Source of the DNA: Candidatus Poribacteria bacterium
GTDB taxonomy: Bacteria; Poribacteria; WGA-4E; UBA9662
Length of the DNA: 64,000 bases
Assembly: GCA_030748495.1 (NCBI GenBank)
Contig: JASMLX010000001.1
Location: forward strand, 57,565 to 121,564
Direction of reading: 5' to 3'
A program made the position numbers and the translations under genes. The notes beneath the pieces were generated by a model, which searched no databases, had not been told where the DNA came from, and saw only the letters and a program-made list of their open reading frames with translations. Positions 1-9,342 of the stretch are shown here, one piece after another (the stretch's first letter is position 1; each line of letters starts with the position of its first letter).

Positions 1-1511
1 AAATGCTTGTCGGCCAAACTTGCGATCTGTGGCAAATGTGTAATGCAGATCAACTGTCGAAATTGGGATAGGTCTTTCAATTTTTGACCGACTACGTTAG
101 CCGTATGCCCACCGATACCAGCATCGATTTCATCGAAGACAAGAGTTGGTATCAGATCGGTCTGTGCCAGTACACTTTTCAAGGCTAACATCACCCTTGA
201 GATTTCACCGCCGGAGGCGATTTGGGTTAAAGGTTTGAGTTCCGACCCAACATTGGTCGAAATCAAAAATTCAATTTCATCTATACCTGAAGATCCCAGA
301 GCAATCTGCCGCTGTGCGATTCGGAACTGAGATTTTTCCATGCTTAATGTATGAAGTTCTTTCTGAATTAATCGCTCCAGTTTTCTCGCGATTGTTCTCC
401 GTTGGGTTGACAGTTTCTGTGCTCGATCTTGGGCTAATTTCTGTGTTGTTTCCGACTGCTCTTGCAAATCCTGAATCTGATCGGAAGAGAGCTCAATTTT
501 TTCCAGCTTTTCAACTGCTGTCTGGTAATGATCTAAGATTTGTTGAATCGTGGCACCATACTTTTGTTTTAAACGGTTGATTGTTCCAAGCCGATCTTCG
601 ATTTTATCTAGCTGACCTGGTAAAAACTCAACCTGATCCCGGTAATTTCGTACTTCATGCGCCAGATCCTCGATCTCATAGAGCGCTGATTCCAAGCGCC
701 GACTGGTCTCTTCCACGCTATCGTCGATCGTCAATAACTTGGAGAATGATTTATTTAACCCTTTCAAAGTATCGAGTACCGATGACTCGATTTGCCCCCT
801 GTAGAGACCACTGTAGATTTCGTCAGATAGTTCGTATAACTGCTGAGCGTTAGCAAGCCGTTTGTGCTCATTTTGAAGTCGCTCTTCCTCTCCCACTTCC
901 AGTTCTGCCGTTTCGATGTCTTCTACCTGAAAAGCCAGTAACTCTTTTTCTGACTCCAATTGTTGATAGGATTGGGACAACTTTGCAATCTGCCGTTTCA
1001 AGCGTAGCAACTCTTCGTACGGATCTGCCACTTGCTGTCGAAGTGGTGTCAACCCACCAAAGTCATCTAAGATTTGGTGGTGCAACTCTTTTTGGAACAA
1101 CGATTGATGTTGATGCTGTCCATGAATGTCAACCAGTAAATCACCAATCAGCTTTAACTGGTTTAGATTGACTACGTTGCCGTTGATGTTGCTGCGGCTT
1201 CGACCGCTTTTAGAGACCTGACGATGTAAGGTTGGGTACTCTTCCGGATCAAGGTTGACATCGCCCATGACCTGTCGCATCTGCTGAAAGGTGAGCGGTT
1301 CAGGATCAGTTGAAATTTGTGCAACGGCCTGATCTTGTCTCTGTCGGACAATGTTTGAAGACGCTCGTTCCCCTAACACTAACCCTAATGAACGTAGAAT
1401 GACCGATTTACCTGCACCTGTCTCACCGGTTAGAACATTAAGTCGAGGCGAAAAGGTCAATCGCAACTGATCTATCAGAGCGATATTTTCCATGTAGAGT
1501 TCTGTAATCAT
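1..1511 (-). CDS. recN: DNA repair protein RecN (C-terminal end cut by window edge)
   Basis: SMC-like ATPase of recombinational double-strand-break repair. The minus-strand frame is open from the ATG at 1511 to the window edge (about 503 residues; the C-terminal end lies outside). The N-terminus reads MITELYMENIALIDQLRL, followed by the Walker A motif GETGAGKS at about residues 28-35, the standard RecN opening. A long central coiled-coil region rich in Glu, Gln and Leu follows. Near the window edge come the ABC signature-like SGGEISRVMLALK, then Walker B LVFDEIDAGIGG and the switch His in CITHLPQIA. Domain order and spacing match full-length RecN, which is about 550-570 residues. It is divergent from nothing nearby, and a tRNA gene lies about 60 bp upstream on the same strand. 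I am confident of the family. Confidence 0.95.
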   Translation of the reverse strand, partial: MITELYMENIALIDQLRLTFSPRLNVLTGETGAGKSVILRSLGLVLGERASSNIVRQRQDQAVAQISTDPEPLTFQQMRQVMGDVNLDPEEYPTLHRQVSKSGRSRSNINGNVVNLNQLKLIGDLLVDIHGQHQHQSLFQKELHHQILDDFGGLTPLRQQVADPYEELLRLKRQIAKLSQSYQQLESEKELLAFQVEDIETAELEVGEEERLQNEHKRLANAQQLYELSDEIYSGLYRGQIESSVLDTLKGLNKSFSKLLTIDDSVEETSRRLESALYEIEDLAHEVRNYRDQVEFLPGQLDKIEDRLGTINRLKQKYGATIQQILDHYQTAVEKLEKIELSSDQIQDLQEQSETTQKLAQDRAQKLSTQRRTIARKLERLIQKELHTLSMEKSQFRIAQRQIALGSSGIDEIEFLISTNVGSELKPLTQIASGGEISRVMLALKSVLAQTDLIPTLVFDEIDAGIGGHTANVVGQKLKDLSQFRQLICITHLPQIASLADKH

Positions 1512-1570
1512 TGCCTTTCGGTCATCGATGTTTGTTGAAGAAGATGGCCGAGAAAGTATTGGAAGGGGGA

Positions 1571-1644
1571 TGTGCCTGGGGCGATTCGAACGCCCGACCT
1601 TTAGCTCCGGAGGCTAACGCTCTATCCAGCTGAGCTACAGGCAC
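1571..1644 (-). tRNA. tRNA-Arg (anticodon CCG)
   Basis: The minus strand folds as a cloverleaf: acceptor GTGCCTG pairs with CAGGCAC, the D-arm has AGCTCAGCTGGATAGAGC, the anticodon loop is CTCCGGA on a TTAGC/GCTAA stem, and the T-arm contains GTTCGAATC. The anticodon is CCG, reading the Arg codon CGG. The discriminator base is A. CCA is not encoded: the next bases are TCC, so CCA must be added after transcription. Confidence 0.95.
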
Positions 1645-1656
1645 ACAATATATTAG

Positions 1657-1685
1657 ATTATAACATGAATCGAAAACAGGGGCAA
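1657..1685 (-). promoter_or_regulatory. Sigma70-type promoter of the tRNA-Arg gene
   Basis: On the minus strand a consensus -10 TATAAT (1657-1662) lies 17 bp from a -35 TTGCCC (1680-1685). The -10 ends 12 bp before the tRNA 5' end, which fits a short leader. Seen directly in the sequence; function is inferred. Confidence 0.7.
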
Positions 1686-2428
1686 TATGGCATCCGGTAT
1701 GACCCCGGGCAATCGTATTAAAAAGGGTACGTTTAGCCTGTTTATTTCACACCTTGCTAAATCTAGCTTTTGGACTGTGCTAATTCGTTTTTACTGGCCT
1801 ATTCGCCTATGTGCTTCCTCGCTTGAGCCACTACCAGGTTCTGCAACCTCGTATTGGTAAGCCGCTTGGTGCAATGCAGAATTTAATGTGATTCCCTGCT
1901 TAGATCTACCTTTCGCTTGAATATGTGCACGCAAGTATGATAGAACACCGGCATGCCGCACAAAGGCCTGAGATCCGGTCTGGCTGAAATACCAAGCCAC
2001 TAATCATACCCAAAGATTAAAGGTGTTCTTGTGATCAATCCACGAAACCTTCTAAATAGATGAACAGATGGAGTCCTTGTATTATTAACGACTGGGTCAA
2101 GGTTTAAATATTCCTAAGAAGCCTCTGTTAGTTCAACTACAAAGGGGAAAAGGACTATCCTCAAAATACCAGCCGAAGAATCGACTCTCGATCTTAGCGG
2201 CGCTGAGACGGTCACATCATTGATTTATACTGATTTTGAAGATCGGTATACACGGTTACTGTTGGAGATTGTACACACCTCGCAAGAAATCGCTGATAAA
2301 CCGGAATACCGAAAGATTCGTTTTTTGCTGGCCAATGGAAACGAATCCCTTGCCAAAATCGATAACAGGTATCTCCAATACTACTATCCGTGCTGTGCGA
2401 TAGAAAGGGCTTACAGGCTCCGGAGAAC
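1663..2428. other. Intergenic stretch, no gene supported
   Basis: Beyond the -35 of the tRNA promoter I see nothing I can support. Short open frames exist on both strands (for example 1791-2000 minus and 2220-2432 plus) but they have no recognisable motif or ribosome binding site, and some overlap each other. Confidence 0.5.
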
Positions 2429-3427
2429 ATGAAAAAAAGCTCAGGAAACAGTCCAACCTCGTCGGCTTCATCAATCACTTTTCCCAAGATGGGAATCGGT
2501 TGTTGGTCTTATGGCGGAGGTGACTATTGGGGAGATCAAGCTCAATCAGACGTCGATGCCGTTGCTAATACGGCACTGGATGCAGGAATTGTTTTTTTTG
2601 ATACGGCTGTCGGTTACAACGAAGGGCGAAGCGAACAATCTCTAGGAATTGCCTTGAAACATCGGCGCCAGGAAGCCCTGATCGGCACCAAGACAGGTGA
2701 TACCAATCCCGCTACACTGCCAGATCAATTGGAGGGTAGTCTTCGCCGGTTACAGACCGATTATATCGACCTCTATATGATCCACTGGCCAAACCCGAAG
2801 TATCCAGTCGACGAGGTCTTCGATGCTTTATCTCAGCTAAAAACGGAAGGCAAAATCCGCGCCATCGGTGTCTGCAACTTTGGCTGTCAACAGCTATCTG
2901 AAATGATCGCAATTGGGGCACAAATCGAAACCAACCAGCTTTGCTACAATTTACTCTCCCGTGCAATCGAACTGGAAATCGTACCTTTATGTCAGCAACA
3001 CCAGATCGGTATCCTAGCCTACATGCCCCTGTTGCAAGGCATCCTAGCCGACCGCTTCAAAACCCTTGAGGAAATTCCTCCACAACAGTCACGCTTCCGC
3101 CATTTTCGTCCGGACCGTGAAATGTCTCGACACGATGAGGCTGGTGCCGAGGCTGAATTATGGCAAACGTTGGAGCAGATTCGCCAAATTTGCCGGGAGA
3201 AAGACCTACCCATGAGTCGATTGGCGATTGCCTGGGTGATGGCTAAGAGCGCCGTATCTTGTGTGTTGGTCGGAACCCGTAATACTGCGGAACTGGCGCA
3301 GAATCTAGAGGCGGTCAATTATGCCATGCCAGCCGATTTAGTCAAAAAGCTCGACCAGTTAACCTTACCCTTACTGCACAGGTTAGGTGGGAATGCCGAC
3401 TACTTCTGGGCTACACGGACAACATAA
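2429..3427 (+). CDS. Aldo/keto reductase family oxidoreductase
   Basis: NAD(P)H-dependent reductase with a TIM barrel, probably acting on a sugar-derived aldehyde or ketone. The catalytic tetrad is visible: Asp58 and Tyr63 in DTAVGYNEG, Lys88 in GTKTGD, His119 in MIHWPNP. The sequence QTDYIDLYMIHWP and the later GTRNTAELAQN (cofactor-phosphate-binding region) are typical. I chose the ATG at 2429 because GGAG lies 6 nt upstream; the frame is open back to 2390 without a better site. The 332 residues match the family length. The next gene starts 15 bp downstream on the same strand, so the two are probably co-transcribed. The substrate cannot be told from sequence. Confidence 0.88.
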   Translation: MKKSSGNSPTSSASSITFPKMGIGCWSYGGGDYWGDQAQSDVDAVANTALDAGIVFFDTAVGYNEGRSEQSLGIALKHRRQEALIGTKTGDTNPATLPDQLEGSLRRLQTDYIDLYMIHWPNPKYPVDEVFDALSQLKTEGKIRAIGVCNFGCQQLSEMIAIGAQIETNQLCYNLLSRAIELEIVPLCQQHQIGILAYMPLLQGILADRFKTLEEIPPQQSRFRHFRPDREMSRHDEAGAEAELWQTLEQIRQICREKDLPMSRLAIAWVMAKSAVSCVLVGTRNTAELAQNLEAVNYAMPADLVKKLDQLTLPLLHRLGGNADYFWATRTT

Positions 3428-3442
3428 AGGATACTAACAGAT

Positions 3443-5503
3443 ATGAGCAATCTCAAACCGGCGAATAGTAATGAGACTTTCACCAATTCACTCCGCATGA
3501 AATTTAAGCAGGTTTCTGCTGGTACTTACACCAGGGGAGGTTGCCATACCCCACTATCGCCTGAACTGAGCGAAGATAAACCGCACCTGTTGAATGGCGA
3601 TTTCGATGAGCATCCGGCCCATCCGGTGACGATTACCCAACCCTTTTATCTGGGTATTTATCAGGTGACCAACATCGAATACGAATATTTTGACCCTGAC
3701 CACCGAAGTCTAAGAGGGAAACTTGGATTCTCCAACGATGATGACGAAGCTGTTGTTTTCGTCGATTGGCATCAGGCGGCAGCATTTTGCCGATGGCTAT
3801 CGACGAAGGAAAATTTACCCTATCGCTTGCCAACAGAGGCAGAGTGGGAGTACGCTTGTCGGGCAGGGAGTCAAATCCACTACCATACGGGTGACCAACT
3901 GCCGGATGTTTTCCATAAGAATATCGGGGAAAGTTGGTATCCAGATCCGGCTCGCAGTGATGGTGAATCAGAGGTGGTTCCATTGACAGTTGGTCAGACT
4001 TTGGCTAACGAATGGGGCTTTTATGATATGCACGGCAATGTTGAAGAGTGGTGTTCGGATTGGTACGGCCCCTATCAGGAAGAGGTACAAACAGACCCCG
4101 TTGGTTATGCTGAAGGCAACTATCGAGTCACAAGAGGCGGCAGTCATTCGACAAAACTTTACTACTTACGGTCGGCTAACCGTTCTGGGGCCGTGCCCGA
4201 GGACCAGCACTGGTTAATCGGTTTTCGGGTGGTTATCGGCGAATTTCCGTCTACGGAACCACAGGTTATCTCTAAGCGTCCACTCTGGGCCACTGCTATT
4301 AAACAAGAAAGCGGAAAGGGCGAAAGACAAGATTTTAACCCCGATCAACCCTACTTTGATGGCCCCAAAAAGTACGTCCAAATCCCTGAAGGGTCGATAG
4401 GTCCTCTGTTCTCCAACCATAACCACGTACCAGCTATCGTTTCTTGCCCTAACGGAGATCTGTTGGCGATTTGGTATAGTTGTGTTTCCGAACGGGGCCG
4501 AGAACTGAACGTAGTGGGTAGCCGTTTGCGGTTTGGTCAACAGGAGTGGGAACCAGCTGAAGCCTTCTGGGGGGTACCGGATCGAAATAACCACGCTTCT
4601 GCCCTTTGGTGTGATGAAGTGGGTAAGATTTATCATTTCAATGGCCTTTCAGTCGCTGCAACCTGGGGGCCACTGGCACTGGTAATGCGAACTTCAGAAG
4701 ATAATGGTGCTACCTGGTCAAGGCCAAAGCTAGTGCATCCGGAACATACCCTTCGGCACATGCCGATTGAGTCTGTTTTTCGGGCTCAGGACAGGTCGAT
4801 TGTTTTAGCCTGTGATGCAGTGACCGGTGGCAATGGTGGCACAGCACTGCACATCAGTCGTGACAACGGCCAAAATTGGGTTGATCCGGGTGAAGGCCAG
4901 CTAACACCAACTTTCGAAACCGGTCAGAGAGGACACTGGATTGCTGGTATCCACGCCTCAGTTGTACAATTGACAGACGGCCGACTGATGGCGTTTGGGC
5001 GAGGTAATACTATTGAAGGGAAAATGCCGATGAGCATTTCTGAGGATATGGGTCAGACATGGAGTTATCAACCCAGCCGATTTCCGGTCGTTTCTGGTGG
5101 TCAACGGTGTGTCTTACTCAGATTGAAAGAAGGCCCAATCTTTTTGGCCTCTTTTACGGGCGATCGTAAAGATCCAGCACCGATGTTAATTACCGATGCC
5201 TCTGGGCAACAGCGGGAGGTTCGCGGCATGTTTGCGGCTCTTTCCTTGGACGAAGGGCAAACATGGCCTCACATTCGATTGGTTAGCGACGATGGATCGG
5301 GTCGAGAAATCGAAACAATGGATGGTCGACCCTTCACGATGAGCTTTGACAACGCCGAGCCAAGCGGTTATCTCTCCGTTTGCCAATCAGCGGATAACTT
5401 GATCCACTTGATTACCAGCCAACAACACTACACCTTCAATTTGGCCTGGCTCACTACACCCGGTCCACCTGAGTCGGAGGTTCGCTCATGTCATTCCCGC
5501 TAG
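3443..5503 (+). CDS. SUMF1/FGE-like domain fused to a BNR sialidase-like propeller
   Basis: Two domains in 686 residues. Residues about 13-272 are a formylglycine-generating-enzyme-sulfatase (SUMF1) fold: FYLGIYQVTN, YRLPTEAEWEYACRAGS, WGFYDMHGNVEEWCSDWYG, RVTRGGSH and IGFRVV. The C-terminal Cys pair of true FGE is missing, because the equivalent stretch reads LRSANRSGAVP, so formylglycine formation is unlikely. Residues about 310-686 are a sialidase-type beta propeller with four Asp boxes of the SxDxGxxW type near 418, 471, 532 and 601. No signal peptide is evident at the N-terminus. AAAGGA precedes the ATG. The 3' end overlaps the following aldolase gene by 16 bp, implying translational coupling. 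Activity on sialic acid is inferred from the fold and from the neighbour, and is not shown. Confidence 0.85.
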   Translation: MSNLKPANSNETFTNSLRMKFKQVSAGTYTRGGCHTPLSPELSEDKPHLLNGDFDEHPAHPVTITQPFYLGIYQVTNIEYEYFDPDHRSLRGKLGFSNDDDEAVVFVDWHQAAAFCRWLSTKENLPYRLPTEAEWEYACRAGSQIHYHTGDQLPDVFHKNIGESWYPDPARSDGESEVVPLTVGQTLANEWGFYDMHGNVEEWCSDWYGPYQEEVQTDPVGYAEGNYRVTRGGSHSTKLYYLRSANRSGAVPEDQHWLIGFRVVIGEFPSTEPQVISKRPLWATAIKQESGKGERQDFNPDQPYFDGPKKYVQIPEGSIGPLFSNHNHVPAIVSCPNGDLLAIWYSCVSERGRELNVVGSRLRFGQQEWEPAEAFWGVPDRNNHASALWCDEVGKIYHFNGLSVAATWGPLALVMRTSEDNGATWSRPKLVHPEHTLRHMPIESVFRAQDRSIVLACDAVTGGNGGTALHISRDNGQNWVDPGEGQLTPTFETGQRGHWIAGIHASVVQLTDGRLMAFGRGNTIEGKMPMSISEDMGQTWSYQPSRFPVVSGGQRCVLLRLKEGPIFLASFTGDRKDPAPMLITDASGQQREVRGMFAALSLDEGQTWPHIRLVSDDGSGREIETMDGRPFTMSFDNAEPSGYLSVCQSADNLIHLITSQQHYTFNLAWLTTPGPPESEVRSCHSR

Positions 5504-6384
5504 CCCACGGCAGCGTGCCGCCGATGGTAACGCCCATGACCGAAGACGCCGCATCGATCGACCACAACGGCATTACCACCCTCGTCGAATGGCATATCGA
5601 GGCAGGTACGACTGGCCTGTTCGTGGTTTGCTCGACCGGCGAGATGTCCGCTCTGAGCCAGGACGAGATGGTCGAGATCGTAAAGATCGCCGTGATTTCT
5701 GCTGACGATAGGATCCCGATTATCGCGGGGCTACCCTTCCCGGACGTCGAACGCAAAATCGAAGTTGCTAAGAGATACGAAGCGGTGGGGGTGGCTGGTG
5801 GAGTTGCGCTCCAGCCGTTTGAAAGCCCTTCTGACGATGACACAATGTACGAGCATTACGCTCGACTGGCAGACAACGTGAAGATTCCCCTGCTCATCTA
5901 CGAACACCCAAGATGGCAGTCGACTCATCTCTTGACGCCTGCGCTGGTCAGCAGGTTGGCCACCACCGGGCGATACTTCGGGATGAAGGACTGCACCGGC
6001 GACCTGTTGCGACTGACAGCCATGGTCGACGCAGGCAAGGGTCAGTTCGGGGTAATGCAAGCCGTTCAGGAGCAACTACTTTCCTCGTTGGCGTGTGGAT
6101 CGACCGGGGCGTGCGCCACGGCCAGTAACGCCTATCCACACCTATACCGCAGGCTGTACGACACGTTCCAGGCCGGTGATATCCAGAAGGCATATGAGCT
6201 ACAGGGCACTATGCAAATCTTGCTCGACATGTACAATGCGTCCGGTGGCCCCAAGCACGTGCTAAATAGGCTTGGCCTACCGATTAATGTTGCGGCGCGA
6301 CACACACAAAAGATCACCGAGGAACAGGTCCGAGCGACGGATATACTCGTGGCGTTCGTGAAAGAAGAGCTTGCCGGGCTCTAA
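5488..6384 (+). CDS. DapA/NanA-family aldolase or synthase (class I, Schiff base)
   Basis: TIM-barrel lyase of the dihydrodipicolinate synthase / N-acetylneuraminate lyase superfamily, 298 residues, normal for the family. Pyruvate-binding motif CSTGE (48-52, usually GTTGE), catalytic Tyr138 in IYEHPR, Schiff-base Lys167 in GMKDCTGD. The start ATG lies inside the end of the preceding sialidase-like gene (16 bp overlap). Because that neighbour looks like a sialidase, a role in splitting N-acetylneuraminate or a related 2-keto-3-deoxy acid is plausible. True DapA or a 2-keto-3-deoxygluconate aldolase remain alternatives. Third-position GC looks clearly higher than in the flanking genes, which hints at separate origin. 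Confidence 0.85.
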   Translation: MSFPLAHGSVPPMVTPMTEDAASIDHNGITTLVEWHIEAGTTGLFVVCSTGEMSALSQDEMVEIVKIAVISADDRIPIIAGLPFPDVERKIEVAKRYEAVGVAGGVALQPFESPSDDDTMYEHYARLADNVKIPLLIYEHPRWQSTHLLTPALVSRLATTGRYFGMKDCTGDLLRLTAMVDAGKGQFGVMQAVQEQLLSSLACGSTGACATASNAYPHLYRRLYDTFQAGDIQKAYELQGTMQILLDMYNASGGPKHVLNRLGLPINVAARHTQKITEEQVRATDILVAFVKEELAGL

Positions 6385-6814
6385 ACGGTAGAGGTTAGCA
6401 ACCGGAGCGTGCCGAATCACGTGTGACGAACTGCCTTTTATGATAAGGGCGTGTCCTACTTAGAGGTAGTCATACATCCTCTTCTTGAAAATTGATCGGA
6501 AACGCTAAAGGAACACCGAAAATTGGCCATTAACTTCCCCAACCGCGTGGATTACCTGTGCTCCTATCTTTAAATATCCTCAAACATGTGGATACGTGCA
6601 GGACAATTCTTCGCAGAAGATATAGTGTGCCCCGGTCTAGGATCTGATTGGCAAGCGGAGTACCACAAGATTGCCGTCGATAAATCTCAGAATGCAGGTA
6701 TCTACATATCTACATATTTACGCAATACAAAACCGGATGACAAAGTTGATCGCTGGATTAGGTGAGTTTGCTCGTATTTTGTAATCGGGCCTGGTACTAA
6801 AGGAGAAAGATATT
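6385..6814. other. Intergenic stretch, 430 bp
   Basis: No supported gene. A frame around 6630-6765 could be read as the tail of a lost gene (ending KVDRWIR), but there is no start and no recognisable motif. AAGGAG for the next gene sits at about 6800. Confidence 0.4.
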
Positions 6815-8458
6815 ATGACTGGTGCTGATTTATTAGTTAAAGAACTTCAAGCGCGAGGAGTGCCTTTTGTTTCGGTATTGTGTGGAAATGGGTTGAGCCC
6901 ATTTCTCAGAGCAGCTAAGCAAGCGGAACTACGCCTGGTGGATACACGGAATGAGCAGGCGGCAAGCTACATCGCAGATACTTATGCTCGCCTTACAAGG
7001 CGTGTCGGAGTCTGCGCAGTCAGTAGCGGAATAGCCCATGTGAACGCTTTTGCAGGGCTGCTCAATGCCCATTATGATGGTGCTCCGGTTTTACTCATCA
7101 CAGGGGCAAGCAGTTCAGCCACTCTTGGGCGGGGAGGATTTCAAGATTTAGACCAAGTTGCCCTTGCGCATCCACTTTGCAAGAGGGCTGAACTGGTAAG
7201 CGACCCTGCGAGAATCCCGCAGGAAATCCATGAATCTTTTGCTACTGCTACAAGCGGAAGACCTGGCCCTGTTCACCTTACAATACCTGCTGACGTTTTG
7301 AGTGCTAAAGTTGACGAAGCTCAAATAAAATCCCCCTTTTCCACCTTGGGCGAAGTAAAGAACATTGCGGCCGGTGATGTGGCTCTTGTTTGTGATGCGG
7401 CAAAAATGTTGTCCTCTGCTTCGCGGCCTATCATCGTTGCGGGCAACGGCGTCTTCTATTCCCAAGGTGGGGATGCGCTCCAAGAGTTCGTAAAGCTCTC
7501 ACGCATCCCCGTAGTAACCCCCATCTGGGATCGTGGTGTTGTCAATCATTCATGTAAAGAGTTTCTTGGCGTTATCGGAGCTGCTAGCGGCGAACCCCGG
7601 CTTTTGACAGAAACCGACCTGATTTTTCTTGCTGGTGCAAGGGTAGATTATCGTGTTCGCTATCTTGATCCGCCGTCCTTGTCAAAGGGAGTTCGTGTTA
7701 TTCGCCTCGATTCCGACCCGGAGGAATTGCATCAAGGGAGTGAACCGGATATCCCTATTCTTGGCGACGCCCGAACAGTATTCAAACAATTGACTGAGGA
7801 GTGGCAAAGTAAAGGTTATTCTAATCATGATAGTTGGTTAGACACGGCTCGTGATTGGCACGCGCGGTTCTACTCTCGTTGGACTGACACGCCTGTTTCC
7901 CTTAGTGCAGGTGAGCCGATGACAGGGAAACACGTAGTTAACGCGCTCAAAAAGGTGATCACCAACGAAACTATTTTTTTGATTGATGGTGGAAATATCG
8001 GGCAGTGGGCACACATGGCGCTGTGTAGTGACAAATATCCTGCGCATTGGTTAACTTGTGGGGCCAGCGGAGTTGTAGGGTGGGGTTTGCCGGGTGCTAT
8101 AGGTGCACGACTAGCCTTTCCTGATAAGCCGGTCCTGCTTTTGTCAGGCGATGGTGCTATAGGATTCGGTATCCCCGAACTAGAGAGTGCAACGCGACAA
8201 AATCTCCCCTTTGTGACAGTACTCGCGGATGACGAAGCGTGGGGAATAATTGTCAGCGAACAACGCCAGTCCAGCGATACAATAGTTGCCAGTACATTTG
8301 GTGCCGTAGAATTTGCCAGCGTGGCGGAAGGATTCGGCGCGCTGGGAGTGAGGGTTGAAAAACCAGAGGAAATAGTTCCCGCAATCCTTGAAGCCTTCGA
8401 GTCAGATAAGCCTACTCTGATACACGTTCCAGTAGCCGTTCAAGGCCCAGCAGATTAA
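6815..8458 (+). CDS. Thiamine-diphosphate enzyme, acetolactate synthase-like
   Basis: 547 residues with the three-domain plan of the acetolactate synthase / benzoylformate decarboxylase superfamily. The N-terminal PYR domain has the ThDP-activating Glu47 in NEQAAS. The central domain contains PIIVAGNGV. The C-terminal PP domain has GDGAIGFGIPELESA (about 445-459). The second half of the ThDP/Mg motif, normally ending in Asn-Asn or Asn-Asp, reads LADDEAWG, so Asp replaces the usual Asn. A strong ribosome binding site, AAGGAGA, precedes the ATG. It is a stand-alone gene with no small regulatory ilvN-type subunit next to it, so a catabolic keto-acid role is as likely as branched-chain amino acid synthesis. 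Confidence 0.85.
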   Translation: MTGADLLVKELQARGVPFVSVLCGNGLSPFLRAAKQAELRLVDTRNEQAASYIADTYARLTRRVGVCAVSSGIAHVNAFAGLLNAHYDGAPVLLITGASSSATLGRGGFQDLDQVALAHPLCKRAELVSDPARIPQEIHESFATATSGRPGPVHLTIPADVLSAKVDEAQIKSPFSTLGEVKNIAAGDVALVCDAAKMLSSASRPIIVAGNGVFYSQGGDALQEFVKLSRIPVVTPIWDRGVVNHSCKEFLGVIGAASGEPRLLTETDLIFLAGARVDYRVRYLDPPSLSKGVRVIRLDSDPEELHQGSEPDIPILGDARTVFKQLTEEWQSKGYSNHDSWLDTARDWHARFYSRWTDTPVSLSAGEPMTGKHVVNALKKVITNETIFLIDGGNIGQWAHMALCSDKYPAHWLTCGASGVVGWGLPGAIGARLAFPDKPVLLLSGDGAIGFGIPELESATRQNLPFVTVLADDEAWGIIVSEQRQSSDTIVASTFGAVEFASVAEGFGALGVRVEKPEEIVPAILEAFESDKPTLIHVPVAVQGPAD

Positions 8459-8764
8459 TTTGTTAGCATATGGAGTATGAAGAGTTTTGTGCTCCTTTCA
8501 CCTAGTCTATTTAAGATAGGTTGGCTGGAATGAAGAGATACTAGTCGTCTGAAGTCGTTTTAGATTTCACAGGGAATATATCAATCAGAGACCAACTGTG
8601 AATTATTGATACTGTGCGGGCGTAGATAGAATAAGCGGGGGGCAGGTTCAAATTAGTTCAAGAAAAAGATGATCGAGTTATATCGTTTGTGAGAACGGTA
8701 TTCGCGCATTCATGAATACCCAATCTGAGCGTACAAAATTTGGCGTGAGCACTGGAATTTATCG
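8459..8764. other. Intergenic stretch, about 300 bp
   Basis: Nothing recognised: no hairpin with a T-tract and no clear promoter elements. Confidence 0.35.
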
Positions 8765-9208
8765 GTGAAAAGGTGGATTGCCACCACAGAAAATGAATGG
8801 GGTTCCCTTTCCCACAAATATATTCCCCGCCAGTTGGCTTTAAGAGGCAAGAAAGTATTGGAAGGTTACGACTGTGGTGATTCCAGTCTGTACAATTTCA
8901 ACTACATCGAGAACTCGATTGAACTGGCAACTCAGCCGACAGCTTCTATATGCACAGTTATTCCATATGAGCAGACGAATCCAAATCCTTTCGAGACAAA
9001 GGTGACAGAGAGCGAAAACTGGAGCTATAATCTACTTAACCTGCCGCCCCAATTCCCTGAACAGTCATGTATTGTGGGGGGCGACACCAATCGGCAGAAC
9101 ATCCGTATTGAAGAGCAAGACGGTATACCCTACATCATACACATCGATGGGTTAAACACCGACAGAGAGCAATGGTTGCTTAAGTTTCCCTACCTCTTTC
9201 GATCTTAG
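8765..9208 (+). CDS. Hypothetical protein, 147 residues
   Basis: I do not recognise this protein. It begins with GTG (8765) and has no good ribosome binding site. The composition is ordinary for a soluble protein, with no signal peptide, membrane helix or repeat. It is rich in Asn, Glu and Tyr and contains single tryptophans in WIATTENEWG and ENWSYNLL. It lies between the TPP enzyme and a decayed propeller gene on the other strand. The frame could be real, or it could be a leftover of a lost gene. Confidence 0.4.
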   Translation: MKRWIATTENEWGSLSHKYIPRQLALRGKKVLEGYDCGDSSLYNFNYIENSIELATQPTASICTVIPYEQTNPNPFETKVTESENWSYNLLNLPPQFPEQSCIVGGDTNRQNIRIEEQDGIPYIIHIDGLNTDREQWLLKFPYLFRS

Positions 9209-9342
9209 GAGCAGTAAGAAACCAAACCGCAGTCGAATTTGTTTGTCCCGAGGTTGAAAAGGATGCCAAGAAACCTTTGCGTAAGGCAATGACATCTGTG
9301 AAGCCGCATCGACCGCCAGCAAAGTAAAATAACCCTTTCCTA

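Noticed and set aside
1791..2000. Minus-strand frame of 69 residues
   Set aside because: Unrecognised, no supporting start signal, and it lies in a region with several short frames in different phases.
2220..2432. Plus-strand frame of 70 residues before the aldo/keto reductase
   Set aside because: No ribosome binding site, no motif, and it overlaps the true start of the reductase and minus-strand frames.
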